Shown here piece by piece: positions 1 to 6,686 of a DNA stretch of 12,814 nt. The notes under the pieces are model-generated. The model made no database searches. It was not told the DNA's origin and saw only the letters and a program-made list of their open reading frames with translations. Position 1 is the first letter of the stretch; each line of letters opens with the position of its first letter. Source of the DNA: Verrucomicrobiota bacterium (GTDB lineage: Bacteria; Verrucomicrobiota; Lentisphaeria; Victivallales; Victivallaceae); NCBI GenBank assembly GCA_023459755.1, contig JAEWSS010000136.1, forward strand, positions 1 through 12,814, written 5' to 3'. Both the position numbers and the translations under genes were made by a program.

Positions 1-158
1 ACCGCCGCAACGGACAAACTGGCGGGCAAGGCGCGGGCTGACCGGCGGTCAACACGCCACCGCCGCAACAGCGGCGCCGGATTTGTCCGGGATGCCGCCC
101 GGTGCGCATTTTACTGCCGCAACAACCGAAAAAAAGAACCGCGTGAGAACGGAACCGC
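1..158. other. Non-coding stretch at left edge, downstream of the carboxypeptidase gene
   Basis: I see no convincing gene here. On the minus strand an ATG at 109 opens a frame that stays open to the window edge. Its product would be Arg/Cys/Gly/Pro-rich and it has no Shine-Dalgarno, so I do not call it. Just after the carboxypeptidase stop, the minus strand has a run of seven T (129-135) preceded only by a weak 4-bp stem, so a rho-independent terminator is possible but poorly supported. A perfect 5-bp stem with a 4-base loop lies at 77-90 with no T-run. The octamer GCCGCAAC occurs three times, at 4, 62 and 116. Confidence 0.4.
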
Positions 159-1232
159 TCAGCGCCGCTTGAATCCCCACGCCAAAAGTTTGGTGGCGCA
201 GGTTGTACGGTCGGCCGCGCTCGGCATTCCGGTAAGCACCAGCACCAGTCGGCGACCGTTGCGGATACAGCTCACGGTGACGCAGCTTCTGGCTTTGTTG
301 GTGAAACCGGTCTTCATTCCGTCCACGCCGTCAACTTTCAACAGCGCATGATTGGTGTTGGCGTAATTCATCTGACGAATCTTGCCGCCGCGATCACTGG
401 AAAAGTCGAGATAGGTCGGATACTCCAGCAGACGTTCGGCCAAAATCGCCATGCCTTCCGGAGACACCATACACTCGCGCCGTTTTTTGTCCGGCAGACC
501 GTTCGGCGTATGGAACTCCGCCCCCTCAAATCCGAGTTCGGCGGCGCGACGGTTCATCATTTCGATAAACTTCTCAATGTCTCCCCCGCCGAGATATTCG
601 CCCAAAGCGAAAGCCGCGTCGTTGGCACTCTTTATGATGACCGCTTTTAGGTAGTCGCGCACCTGAAAGGTCTCGTTTTCGCGCAGATAGACGCTGCTTT
701 CCCCCACCATGCTCGCCGCCTTGGTCACCGGAATCCAGGTGTCCAGCGACACACTGTCGTCACGCTCCATTCGCTCGAACAGCAGCAGACAGGTCATCAT
801 CTTCGTCATCGAAGCGATCGGAACCGGCGTTCTACCTTTCTTTTCCCACAACACCTGATGGGTGTCGAGATCAACCAGAATTCCGGCGCCGACCCGCTGA
901 GTTTCCTTCACCGAGCCGATGTTGCCGGACACCGCGTGCGAATAATCAAACCTGGTCCCGAAAAACGGATTGGCCGACGGCACCCGATAACGCGGCGGCC
1001 GCGCCACCACCAGCGGCATCGGCATAATCGGCGCGGTGTCGGCCGCAACCGAGTCGGACGACACCGCCAGCACCGGACGCACGTCGCCGGACTTCGGCCG
1101 TCCTACAATATAATAGTAGGCCAGAGCGATGTCGGCGGCGACGAGTACCGCCGCCAACAGCACCAGTTTGAGTTTTGTCGCGCGCGCCATAGGCTGCCGC
1201 GCCGGCTTACGGATCTTTTTTCTCGGAGGCAT
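159..1232 (-). CDS. D-alanyl-D-alanine carboxypeptidase, peptidase S11 family (penicillin-binding protein)
   Basis: This is a serine DD-peptidase that trims the terminal D-Ala from peptidoglycan pentapeptides on the outer face of the cytoplasmic membrane. All three active-site motifs of the S11 family are visible in the 357-residue product: SMTK at about 141-144 (nucleophile Ser and Lys), SAN at about 202-204 and KTG at about 307-309. The N-terminus is very basic and is followed by one hydrophobic segment (about 21-41), a signal anchor or signal peptide. The protein ends shortly after the catalytic domain. The C-terminal beta domain and amphipathic helix of E. coli PBP5 are missing, so membrane attachment would rely on the N-terminus. 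I chose the ATG at 1232 because AGGGAA lies 12 bases upstream. An ATG at 1292 would overlap leuA by 29 bases without a Shine-Dalgarno, and an ATG at 1190 is also possible. It lies 31 bases after leuA and is probably co-transcribed with it. Confidence 0.9.
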   Translation of the reverse strand: MPPRKKIRKPARQPMARATKLKLVLLAAVLVAADIALAYYYIVGRPKSGDVRPVLAVSSDSVAADTAPIMPMPLVVARPPRYRVPSANPFFGTRFDYSHAVSGNIGSVKETQRVGAGILVDLDTHQVLWEKKGRTPVPIASMTKMMTCLLLFERMERDDSVSLDTWIPVTKAASMVGESSVYLRENETFQVRDYLKAVIIKSANDAAFALGEYLGGGDIEKFIEMMNRRAAELGFEGAEFHTPNGLPDKKRRECMVSPEGMAILAERLLEYPTYLDFSSDRGGKIRQMNYANTNHALLKVDGVDGMKTGFTNKARSCVTVSCIRNGRRLVLVLTGMPSAADRTTCATKLLAWGFKRR

Positions 1233-1263
1233 CGACCGACCGTGTTCCCTTTCCGATTCGCCG

Positions 1264-2961
1264 CTACTGCTCACACGGCTTGACCGCCGCACGGTTCAAA
1301 GCGCTGAACAGCGCGGCCAGCGCCGCGCGGTCGATGTTGGAATGAACGCCGCAGCCGTAGACCAGATCGCCCCGGCCTTTGAAGCTGATGCCGACAAACG
1401 CCATCGCCATGGCATTGGCGCTGGTGCCGAGCGTGCGCTCGGAGAAGTCGCGCAGTTCAAAATCGGGAACCAGCACACAGTCGCGCAGGGCGTTCACCAC
1501 CGCGGCGATCGGGCCGTTGCCGCGACTCTTCAGATCTTTGCGGTGTCCGCTGTAATCCAAAGTGAAGCTGACTTCGATCAGGTCGCCGGAATCCTCCAGA
1601 ATCACCCGCTGGTAATTCAGCATGCTGAAAGGAGACTTGATGTTCAAAAATTCAGCGTCAAAAATCTCATGCAGTTTGTTCGAGTCGATTTCGCCGCCGG
1701 TCCTGTCCACATAGTCCTGCACCACATGGCCGATCTGGGGATGCATCGCCTTGGGCGGGAAAATACCGAATTCCTTTTCCAGCACATAGACCACGCCGCC
1801 CTTGCCGGACTGACTGTTGATCCGGATCAGGTTCTCATAAGTTGCGCCGACGTCCGCCGGGTCGATATGCAGATACGGCATTTTCCACCCCTGCCCGAAG
1901 AACTCGGAGATCTCCTGACGGTGCGCCATGCCCTTGCGGATCGCGTCCTGATGCGAGCCGGAAAAGGCGGTGAACACCAACGCACCGGCGTACGGATGAC
2001 GCGGATGAACCTCAATGCCGCTGGCGTTTTCCACCATGCGGACGATGTCGGACATATGGTCGAAGTGGAGTCCGGTATTGATCCCGCGCGACTCCAGATT
2101 CAACGCCAGAATAGAGATGTCGAGATTGCCGGTCCGTTCGCCGTGGCCGAAAATCGTTCCCTCGACGCGGGTGGCTCCGGCCAGCAGCGCCAGCTCGGTG
2201 GCGGCCACCGCGCACCCCTGGTCATTATGAGCGTGCAGACTGACGATGGTGTCATCCATAAAGCGGTATTTTTCACAGAAATATTCGATCATGTCGGCAT
2301 ACTGGTTCGGCGGCCGGCGTTCAACGGTGGCTGGCAGGTTCAGGATGAACTCGTCCTTGCGCACCGGACTCCAGGTGTCATGCACCGCTTCGCACAGTTC
2401 GATGACGAAATCCAAGTCGCTGTCGGTAAACTCTTCGGGCGAAAACTCGTAAGCGACGCTGTCGCGAACCCCCATTTTGGCGATGCCGTCGCGAATCATG
2501 GCGGTGCCCTCCACCGCCAGCTGGATCACCTGTTCGCGGGTATAGCCGAACACAAATTTGCGATGCAGATCGCTGGTCGCCACATAGCAGTGGACGATCG
2601 CGGAATGGACGCCCTGAATGGCCTCCAGCGTGCGGTCGATCAAATGCTTGCGCGCCTGAGTCAGCACCGAAATACGGACATCGGCCGGAATCAGATTGTC
2701 TTCGATCAGGCGGCGGCAAAAGTCATAATCGTCCTGGGAGGCGGACGGAAACCCGATTTCAATTTCCTTGAATCCGATTTCGACCAGCATTTTGAAATAG
2801 GCGAGTTTCTTGTCCACATCCATCGGGATGGGCAGTGCCTGATTGCCGTCGCGCAGATCCACACTGGTCCAGATCGGCGCCTTCTTGAGGATGCGGTCCG
2901 GCCATTGGCGGTTTTTGATTTTTACTGGTTCAGGGTATTTATATTTTGAAAATTCCGACAT
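1264..2961 (-). CDS. leuA: 2-isopropylmalate synthase, long (yeast/actinobacterial-like, type 2) form
   Basis: The enzyme condenses acetyl-CoA with 2-oxoisovalerate in the first committed step of leucine biosynthesis, in the cytoplasm. The 565-residue product starts with the N-terminal extension typical of the long LeuA class. The TIM barrel follows, with the metal/substrate motif DLRDGNQ at about 35-41, the metal-binding HAHND at about 243-247 and GHGERTGN at about 272-279. The linker motif RINSQSGKGG is near 380-389. The C-terminal part (about 430-565) corresponds to the leucine-binding regulatory domain of the family, so feedback inhibition by leucine is expected. I chose the ATG at 2961 because AGGGAG sits exactly 8 bases upstream (2970-2975). 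An in-frame ATG at 2982 lacks a Shine-Dalgarno and would add seven unlikely residues. A 5-bp hairpin (2975-2988) touches the Shine-Dalgarno. It is downstream of a small ORF and upstream of the carboxypeptidase gene. Confidence 0.96.
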   Translation of the reverse strand: MSEFSKYKYPEPVKIKNRQWPDRILKKAPIWTSVDLRDGNQALPIPMDVDKKLAYFKMLVEIGFKEIEIGFPSASQDDYDFCRRLIEDNLIPADVRISVLTQARKHLIDRTLEAIQGVHSAIVHCYVATSDLHRKFVFGYTREQVIQLAVEGTAMIRDGIAKMGVRDSVAYEFSPEEFTDSDLDFVIELCEAVHDTWSPVRKDEFILNLPATVERRPPNQYADMIEYFCEKYRFMDDTIVSLHAHNDQGCAVAATELALLAGATRVEGTIFGHGERTGNLDISILALNLESRGINTGLHFDHMSDIVRMVENASGIEVHPRHPYAGALVFTAFSGSHQDAIRKGMAHRQEISEFFGQGWKMPYLHIDPADVGATYENLIRINSQSGKGGVVYVLEKEFGIFPPKAMHPQIGHVVQDYVDRTGGEIDSNKLHEIFDAEFLNIKSPFSMLNYQRVILEDSGDLIEVSFTLDYSGHRKDLKSRGNGPIAAVVNALRDCVLVPDFELRDFSERTLGTSANAMAMAFVGISFKGRGDLVYGCGVHSNIDRAALAALFSALNRAAVKPCEQ

Positions 2962-3064
2962 TTTTATTGCTCCCTGCCACATCTGGCATTGCTACAAAAA
3001 GTTACATAAACTGCAAAAAGACGATTCCGGCTTGTTACGCTGACGCAGGGCGGAGAAAAATGGT

Positions 3065-3202
3065 TCAGCCGCGAATGAAAGCGCCAGCGATACTAAGTCG
3101 CCCGGCAAGGAGCGGCGGGAACTGCGGAATCACGGCACGGATAAACCCGCCGGCGTTGAAGGCGGCGTTGATCGTAGCGTGGTTGTATTCATCCTTTCGC
3201 AT
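3065..3202 (-). CDS. Small ORF of 45 codons upstream of leuA; possible leader peptide or small protein
   Basis: I do not recognise this product. It starts MRKDEYNHATINAAFNAGGF and continues as a moderately hydrophobic tail with PPLL near residues 29-32, ending GAFIRG. Several points favour translation. The ATG at 3202 has AGGGAG exactly 8 bases upstream (3211-3216), the same arrangement as leuA. A near-consensus promoter would start transcription about 20 bases before the ATG, making this the first ORF on the leuA mRNA. It ends 103 bases before leuA. Composition is rich in Ala, Gly and Ile with only three Leu, so it is not a classic leucine-run attenuator peptide, and I found no strong terminator/antiterminator pair after it. 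It could be a regulatory upstream ORF, a small membrane-associated protein, or a chance ORF in a leader RNA. A longer version starting at 3271 is unlikely because it would span the promoter. Confidence 0.5.
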   Translation of the reverse strand: MRKDEYNHATINAAFNAGGFIRAVIPQFPPLLAGRLSIAGAFIRG

Positions 3203-3229
3203 GAGGCTTACTCCCTGAATAAACACATA

Positions 3230-3258
3230 AATATAATATTGGTTCCTCAAAATGTCAA
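3230..3258 (-). promoter_or_regulatory. Sigma-70-like promoter for the small ORF-leuA-carboxypeptidase operon
   Basis: Read on the minus strand, a perfect TTGACA -35 box (3253-3258) is separated by exactly 17 bases from TATATT (3230-3235), a 5-of-6 match to the -10 consensus. Transcription would start near 3223, about 20 bases before the small ORF's ATG at 3202. It points away from the ribosomal operon. Confidence 0.8.
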
Positions 3259-3285
3259 CCCGCGCGGGCAAAAAAATTCAAAAAA
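3259..3285. promoter_or_regulatory. GC palindrome and phased A-tracts between divergent promoters
   Basis: A perfect 10-bp palindrome, CCCGCGCGGG (3259-3268), directly abuts the -35 box of the leuA-side promoter. Next to it are a run of seven A (3270-3276) and a run of six A (3280-3285), whose centres are about 9.5-10 bp apart, one helical turn. Such phased A-tracts generally bend DNA or act as UP-like elements. The palindrome could be an operator or a chance GC-rich repeat. No protein can be assigned from the sequence. Confidence 0.4.
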
Positions 3286-3309
3286 GGCGTCCGGCGCGGC
3301 GACGGCGCG

Positions 3310-3338
3310 TTGAAGAGGACGGCGACCGATGCTATATT
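3310..3338 (+). promoter_or_regulatory. Sigma-70-like promoter for the coiled-coil gene and ribosomal-protein operon
   Basis: TTGAAG (3310-3315, 4 of 6 matches to the -35 consensus) is followed after 17 bases by TATATT (3333-3338, 5 of 6 matches to the -10). Transcription would start near 3345, giving a leader of about 25 bases before the ATG at 3370. No other promoter-like site was seen between here and rplV, so this is the likely promoter for rplV onward. Confidence 0.7.
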
Positions 3339-3369
3339 ATTATAATTGAAGAGCATAAAACAGGTGAAA

Positions 3370-4359
3370 ATGAAAAAAAAGCAAAAAAACATTGTTGCGG
3401 AGTGGAAAAAACCAGTTCGGGCATGTATAATATATGCTCTGTCTATCTTTGTGTCTTGCGTAACCGGCAGTGCGATCGCCGGGACGCAGGCTCCGAATGA
3501 CGACATGCGAAAATCGTCGGTCGGAGAAAACGGGGAAGTTGCGGGAAGGCAAGACTCCCCCCGCACCGCAGCGGAAGAGGACGCGGGAAGGCGTTCTCCG
3601 GAAAGTGCGGAAGCGGTCGGTGAACGGGCGGAAACGCTGAAGGAAGTCGGCGGCGGCGATGCAAAAGCCGGCGGCGAAACAGAGGCGTTGAAGCGCGAGA
3701 TTGCCGGGTTGAAACTCAAAGTTGAGACGGGCGAGGCGGAAAACGCCGCCTTGCGATCCGAGCTTGATCTGGTAAGGACCGGGCTTGGAGAGCTGCTTGA
3801 CAAACTGCAGGAAAAGGATCGTCGGCTTCAGTCGCTTGAGCTGAAATACGCCGCGCTGCTCGAACCGGAAGGAACGGGCGGCGGGGAACGGGAAGTTCGG
3901 CTGATGGAGCGGCTGGATGAGCTGGCGAAACGTGGAGAGGCTCTTGCGAGGAGCCTGTCCGAATTCTGCAGACAGGCCGATTCGCTGTTAAGTGCTTCCG
4001 GGGTGGATGAATTGCGCAAGGCGCAGTTTCTGGTTTCCCGGGACACACTGCTCGGCGAATTGCGAAAATTCAGCGTGGCCTCAGGCAACGTTGAGGTTGA
4101 ATGTCCGGAAGTGCCGTTTGAAAGCACGCGGGTGTTCAGCGTCAACCGGGATCTGGGGCTGGTCGTGCTGCCGGTGGGAATAAACCATGGAGTATTTCAT
4201 GGTCTGCGGTTGTACGGGGTCGGGAAGGCTCCGGTGCAGTTGCGCATCGTCAGTGTTCGGCCATTTGTTTCCGGAGCGGTGGTGATCAGCGGCGATATAG
4301 CCGATGTCACCGGCGGGATGGAGCTTGTCGCTGACGTGAACAAAATCCAAAAAAAGTGA
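3370..4359 (+). CDS. Exported coiled-coil protein of unknown function, first gene of the ribosomal-protein operon
   Basis: I do not recognise a named family. The 329-residue product begins with a Lys-rich stretch and a hydrophobic segment (about 18-37) ending in AIA before Gly38, a plausible signal peptidase I site. Cys30 in FVSC could instead be a non-canonical lipobox. Residues 39-100 are low-complexity, rich in Glu, Gly, Ala and Ser. Residues about 103-165 and 175-205 look like coiled-coil helices with heptad leucines. The C-terminal 80 residues are beta-rich and Gly/Val-rich (SVNRDLGLVVLPVG, then HGVFHG). They resemble small beta-barrel modules seen at the end of envelope proteins in related bacteria, which is inference from memory. 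I chose the ATG at 3370 because AGGTGA lies just upstream. An in-frame TTG at 3346 sits almost on the transcription start. The stop TGA overlaps an in-frame GTG of rplV, which implies translational coupling. Confidence 0.85.
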   Translation: MKKKQKNIVAEWKKPVRACIIYALSIFVSCVTGSAIAGTQAPNDDMRKSSVGENGEVAGRQDSPRTAAEEDAGRRSPESAEAVGERAETLKEVGGGDAKAGGETEALKREIAGLKLKVETGEAENAALRSELDLVRTGLGELLDKLQEKDRRLQSLELKYAALLEPEGTGGGEREVRLMERLDELAKRGEALARSLSEFCRQADSLLSASGVDELRKAQFLVSRDTLLGELRKFSVASGNVEVECPEVPFESTRVFSVNRDLGLVVLPVGINHGVFHGLRLYGVGKAPVQLRIVSVRPFVSGAVVISGDIADVTGGMELVADVNKIQKK

Positions 4360-4370
4360 AGAAAGCGACT

Positions 4371-4703
4371 ATGGAAGTAAGAGCTTTAACAAAGAATGTG
4401 CGGATCAGCCCGGAGAAGGCGCGTCATATTTCGCGTCTGCTTCAGGGGTTGAGCGTGCGCGAGGCGCAGGCCATTTGCGAGCTTAGTCCCCGCAAGGCGG
4501 CCCGTCTGTTCGGCAAGACCCTGAAGTCTGCCGTGGCGAATGCCGAGAACAATTCAGAGCTTGCCAGCAAGGACCTCAAGGTCAAGTACGCCATCGTCAA
4601 CGCCGGAGCCATGCTGAAGCGTTTTCGCCCGAAGGCGCGCGGCTCGGCCGGCCGTATTCGCAAGAGAACGAGCCATCTGGAAATCGTTCTGAGTGACATC
4701 TAA
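4371..4703 (+). CDS. rplV: 50S ribosomal protein L22
   Basis: L22 is an early-assembling 23S rRNA-binding protein whose extended loop lines the peptide exit tunnel. The 110-residue length from the ATG at 4371 is the usual family length, and the N-terminus (MEVRALTKNVRISPEKAR) is typical. The central region carries NAENN and the loop before the C-terminal strand has KRFRPKARGSAGRIRKRTSH, the conserved tunnel-loop signature. An in-frame GTG at 4356 overlaps the stop codon of the preceding gene (GTGA) and would add five residues. It has no Shine-Dalgarno, whereas GAAGAAAG lies before the ATG. Normally rpsS precedes rplV. Here the neighbour is the exported coiled-coil gene, so the front part of the S10 operon must lie elsewhere. 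Confidence 0.96.
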   Translation: MEVRALTKNVRISPEKARHISRLLQGLSVREAQAICELSPRKAARLFGKTLKSAVANAENNSELASKDLKVKYAIVNAGAMLKRFRPKARGSAGRIRKRTSHLEIVLSDI

Positions 4704-4719
4704 TAAGTAAGGTGAGATT

Positions 4720-5418
4720 GTGGGACAAAAAGTAAATCCGATTGGTTTGAGAACCGCGCTGACCAAAGATTGGGATTCGCGCTGGTTCGCCAACAATGCG
4801 ATGTTCAGCACCTGGCTGCTTGAGGACTTGAAAATTCGCAAGTTCGTCAAGACCAAGTTTGCTGCTGCCGCGATCGCCCGTGTCAAGATCGAGCGTTCGG
4901 CCAGCCGCATTCGCGTAACGATTTCCTCCGCCCGTCCCGGTGTATTGATCGGGAAGAAGGGCGCGGAGCTGGATACGCTCCGTCAGGATATCGGCAAACT
5001 TATAAACAACGACACCAAAGATATATTCGTTGATGTTGTCGAGGTTCGCAAGGCCGAGATCAACGCGCAGCTGGTAGCCGAGAGTATCGCGCTTCAGCTG
5101 GAGCGTCGAATTGGTTTCCGCCGTGCGATGAAGCGCGCCATTCAGCTTGCCATGGAAAATGGAGCTGACGGGATCAAGATCAACTGCGCCGGTCGTTTGG
5201 GCGGTGCGGAGCTTGCGCGTTCGGAACAGTACAAGGAAGGGCGGGTGCCGCTGCACACGCTGAAGGCCAAGATAGACTACGGGTTCGTGGAAGCGAACAC
5301 CACTGCTGGTAAAATCGGCGTGAAAGTTTGGATTTGCCATAACGAGGCGATGGAGGAAGAGAACAATGCCACTAATGCCAAAAAGGGTAAAGTACAGAAA
5401 AATACAGCGCGGAAGTAA
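4720..5418 (+). CDS. rpsC: 30S ribosomal protein S3
   Basis: S3 sits on the head of the small subunit, at the mRNA entry channel. The 232-residue product shows the KH-type RNA-binding domain with the GxxG loop in LIGKKGAEL (near residue 70) and the conserved C-terminal domain ending in [11 protein letters not shown]. The start is GTG at 4720 with AGGTGA 4 bases upstream. The last 17 or so residues, rich in Asn, Lys and Thr, are encoded in the 53 bases that overlap rplP in another frame (5366-5418), so this tail appears to be overprinted on the start of rplP. It lies 16 bases after rplV. Confidence 0.97.
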   Translation: MGQKVNPIGLRTALTKDWDSRWFANNAMFSTWLLEDLKIRKFVKTKFAAAAIARVKIERSASRIRVTISSARPGVLIGKKGAELDTLRQDIGKLINNDTKDIFVDVVEVRKAEINAQLVAESIALQLERRIGFRRAMKRAIQLAMENGADGIKINCAGRLGGAELARSEQYKEGRVPLHTLKAKIDYGFVEANTTAGKIGVKVWICHNEAMEEENNATNAKKGKVQKNTARK

Positions 5419-5779
5419 CGCCGGTCTTGCCACAAAGAACAACAAGATCGATTTTGGCGACTTCGCACTGCAGGCTTTGACCCGTGGATATGTAACCAAC
5501 AACCAGATTGAAGCGGCTCGTGTGGCGATCAACCGTCACCTGAAGCGCCGCGGCAAGGTCTGGATCCGTTTGTTCCCCTATAAATCTTTTACCAAGAAGC
5601 CGTTGGAAGTGCGAATGGGTAAAGGAAAGGGTAACGTTGAAGGCTGGATGGCGCCGGTGAAGCCGGGTCGGGTTCTCTTTGAGATCGCCGGCTGCAGCGA
5701 AACGGTGGCCCGTGAAGCCATGTCGCGTGCGGCGAACAAGCTTTGCCTGCGCTGCAAATTTTTGATGCGCGAGCTGTAA
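5366..5779 (+). CDS. rplP: 50S ribosomal protein L16
   Basis: L16 binds 23S rRNA near the A-site and 5S rRNA and is needed late in large-subunit maturation. The 137-residue protein has the family hallmarks: MPKRVKYRK near the start, [16 protein letters not shown] near residues 84-90 and [10 protein letters not shown]. The ATG at 5366 is preferred because GGAGG lies about 9 bases upstream inside rpsC. The in-frame ATG at 5375 would be too far from it. The first 53 bases overlap the end of rpsC in a different frame, so the two genes are probably translationally coupled. Confidence 0.97.
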   Translation: MPLMPKRVKYRKIQRGSNAGLATKNNKIDFGDFALQALTRGYVTNNQIEAARVAINRHLKRRGKVWIRLFPYKSFTKKPLEVRMGKGKGNVEGWMAPVKPGRVLFEIAGCSETVAREAMSRAANKLCLRCKFLMREL

Positions 5780-5796
5780 TAAAAAGGATGACTGCG

Positions 5797-5997
5797 ATGA
5801 AATACGATAAAATTCACGCCATGACCGATGCGGAACTTACGGCTGCTCTGGCCGAGTTGCGCAAGGAGCTTCTGACGCTGAAGATCCAGTCGCGTACCGG
5901 CCAGCTTGAGAAGCCGGCCCGAGTCCGTACGGCTCGTCGCGACATCGCCCGCGTTCATACCGAACAAACTGCGCGCGCCGTCAAGGCGAACGACTAA
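5797..5997 (+). CDS. rpmC: 50S ribosomal protein L29
   Basis: L29 is a small helical protein beside the tunnel exit that contributes to the docking site for trigger factor and SRP. The 66-residue product is of normal length. It shows the family pattern: an N-terminal helix (AELTAALAELRKELLTLK), the turn QSRTGQLEKPARVR, and a second helix RTARRDIARVHTEQ. I chose the ATG at 5797 because AAGGA lies exactly 8 bases upstream. The in-frame ATG at 5788 touches that Shine-Dalgarno and is unlikely. It lies 17 bases after rplP. Confidence 0.94.
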   Translation: MKYDKIHAMTDAELTAALAELRKELLTLKIQSRTGQLEKPARVRTARRDIARVHTEQTARAVKAND

Positions 5998-6022
5998 AAC
6001 TACGGAAATTTGAGTGTGAACT

Positions 6023-6304
6023 ATGGAAAATACTGAAAATGCCGTTGAGCAGCGCGGACTGCGCAAAGAGCGCGTTGGCGTCGTCAAGAGCGATGTTCAG
6101 GACAAGACCATTGTGGTTGAAGTCGCCCGTCGCACGCCGCACCCGCTGTACAAGAAGGTGGTGAAGGTGCGCAAGAAGTACACCTGTCACGACGAGAACA
6201 ATGAGGCGAAGAAAGGCGATACCGTGCGTATCGTCGAGACCCGTCCCCTGAGCAAGAACAAACGCTGGCGCCTGTTGGAAATCATCAGCCGCGCGGAAGA
6301 TTAG
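6023..6304 (+). CDS. rpsQ: 30S ribosomal protein S17
   Basis: S17 is a primary 16S rRNA-binding protein with an OB fold. The 93-residue product carries the signature [16 protein letters not shown] (about 19-34), then [17 protein letters not shown] and HDENN, and ends with [18 protein letters not shown]. There are about a dozen extra residues ahead of the conserved core. The ATG at 6023 is preceded by only a weak GAG-type Shine-Dalgarno, so coupling to rpmC 25 bases upstream is likely. Confidence 0.96.
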   Translation: MENTENAVEQRGLRKERVGVVKSDVQDKTIVVEVARRTPHPLYKKVVKVRKKYTCHDENNEAKKGDTVRIVETRPLSKNKRWRLLEIISRAED

Positions 6305-6319
6305 TCCTGAGGTGAAAAT

Positions 6320-6685
6320 ATGATTCAGATGCAGACTAAGCTGAACGTGGCGGACAATTCGGGAGCCAAGAGCATTGTGGCGATCACGGTGCTTGGGCAA
6401 CAGAAGGTTCTGGCCTCGGTAGGCGACATCATCACCGCCACGGTGAAGGAAGCGATTCCGGACGGTACGGTGAAAAAAGGCACGGTGGTCAAAGCGGTCA
6501 TTGTGCGTACCAAGAAAAAGATCCGCCGGGCGGACGGCTCCTATTTGGGGTTTGACGACAACGCGGCGGTGATCATTGACGCCCAGAAGAACCCGGTCGG
6601 GACCCGTATATTCGGGCCGGTCGCGCGTGAACTTCGGGACAAGGATTTCATGAAGATCGTTTCTCTGGCGCCGGAGGTGCTTTAA
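6320..6685 (+). CDS. rplN: 50S ribosomal protein L14
   Basis: L14 lies at the subunit interface and forms inter-subunit bridges with 16S rRNA. The 121-residue length matches the family (about 122). Conserved features seen are [17 protein letters not shown] at the N-terminus, [19 protein letters not shown] in the middle, and [20 protein letters not shown] near the C-terminus, ending in LAPEVL. GAGGTG lies 5 bases upstream of the ATG. It follows rpsQ by 15 bases and is separated from rplX by one base. Confidence 0.97.
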   Translation: MIQMQTKLNVADNSGAKSIVAITVLGQQKVLASVGDIITATVKEAIPDGTVKKGTVVKAVIVRTKKKIRRADGSYLGFDDNAAVIIDAQKNPVGTRIFGPVARELRDKDFMKIVSLAPEVL

Positions 6686-6686
6686 T

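Noticed and set aside
1..109. Partial minus-strand gene starting at 109 and running off the left edge
   Set aside because: It has no Shine-Dalgarno, and the Arg/Cys/Gly/Pro-rich product does not look like a real protein. It is only 36 codons long in the window, so it cannot be judged.
1129..2949. A 606-codon open frame on the + strand opposite leuA
   Set aside because: It is antisense to a clear LeuA with all family motifs. Its translation is His/Arg/Gln-rich with no recognisable domain, which is typical of an antisense shadow in GC-rich DNA.
2989..3064. Attenuator (terminator/antiterminator) between the small ORF and leuA
   Set aside because: There is a short T-run on the minus strand near 3012-3020, but the sequence before it forms only weak wobble stems. 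I found no competing pair of strong hairpins.
3346..3369. TTG start for the coiled-coil gene at 3346
   Set aside because: It lies within a few bases of the predicted transcription start, so it could not have a ribosome-binding site. The ATG at 3370 has AGGTGA.
4597..5532. A 311-codon minus-strand open frame across rplV, rpsC and rplP
   Set aside because: It lies opposite three certain ribosomal-protein genes, shows no family resemblance and has no promoter or Shine-Dalgarno that I could see.
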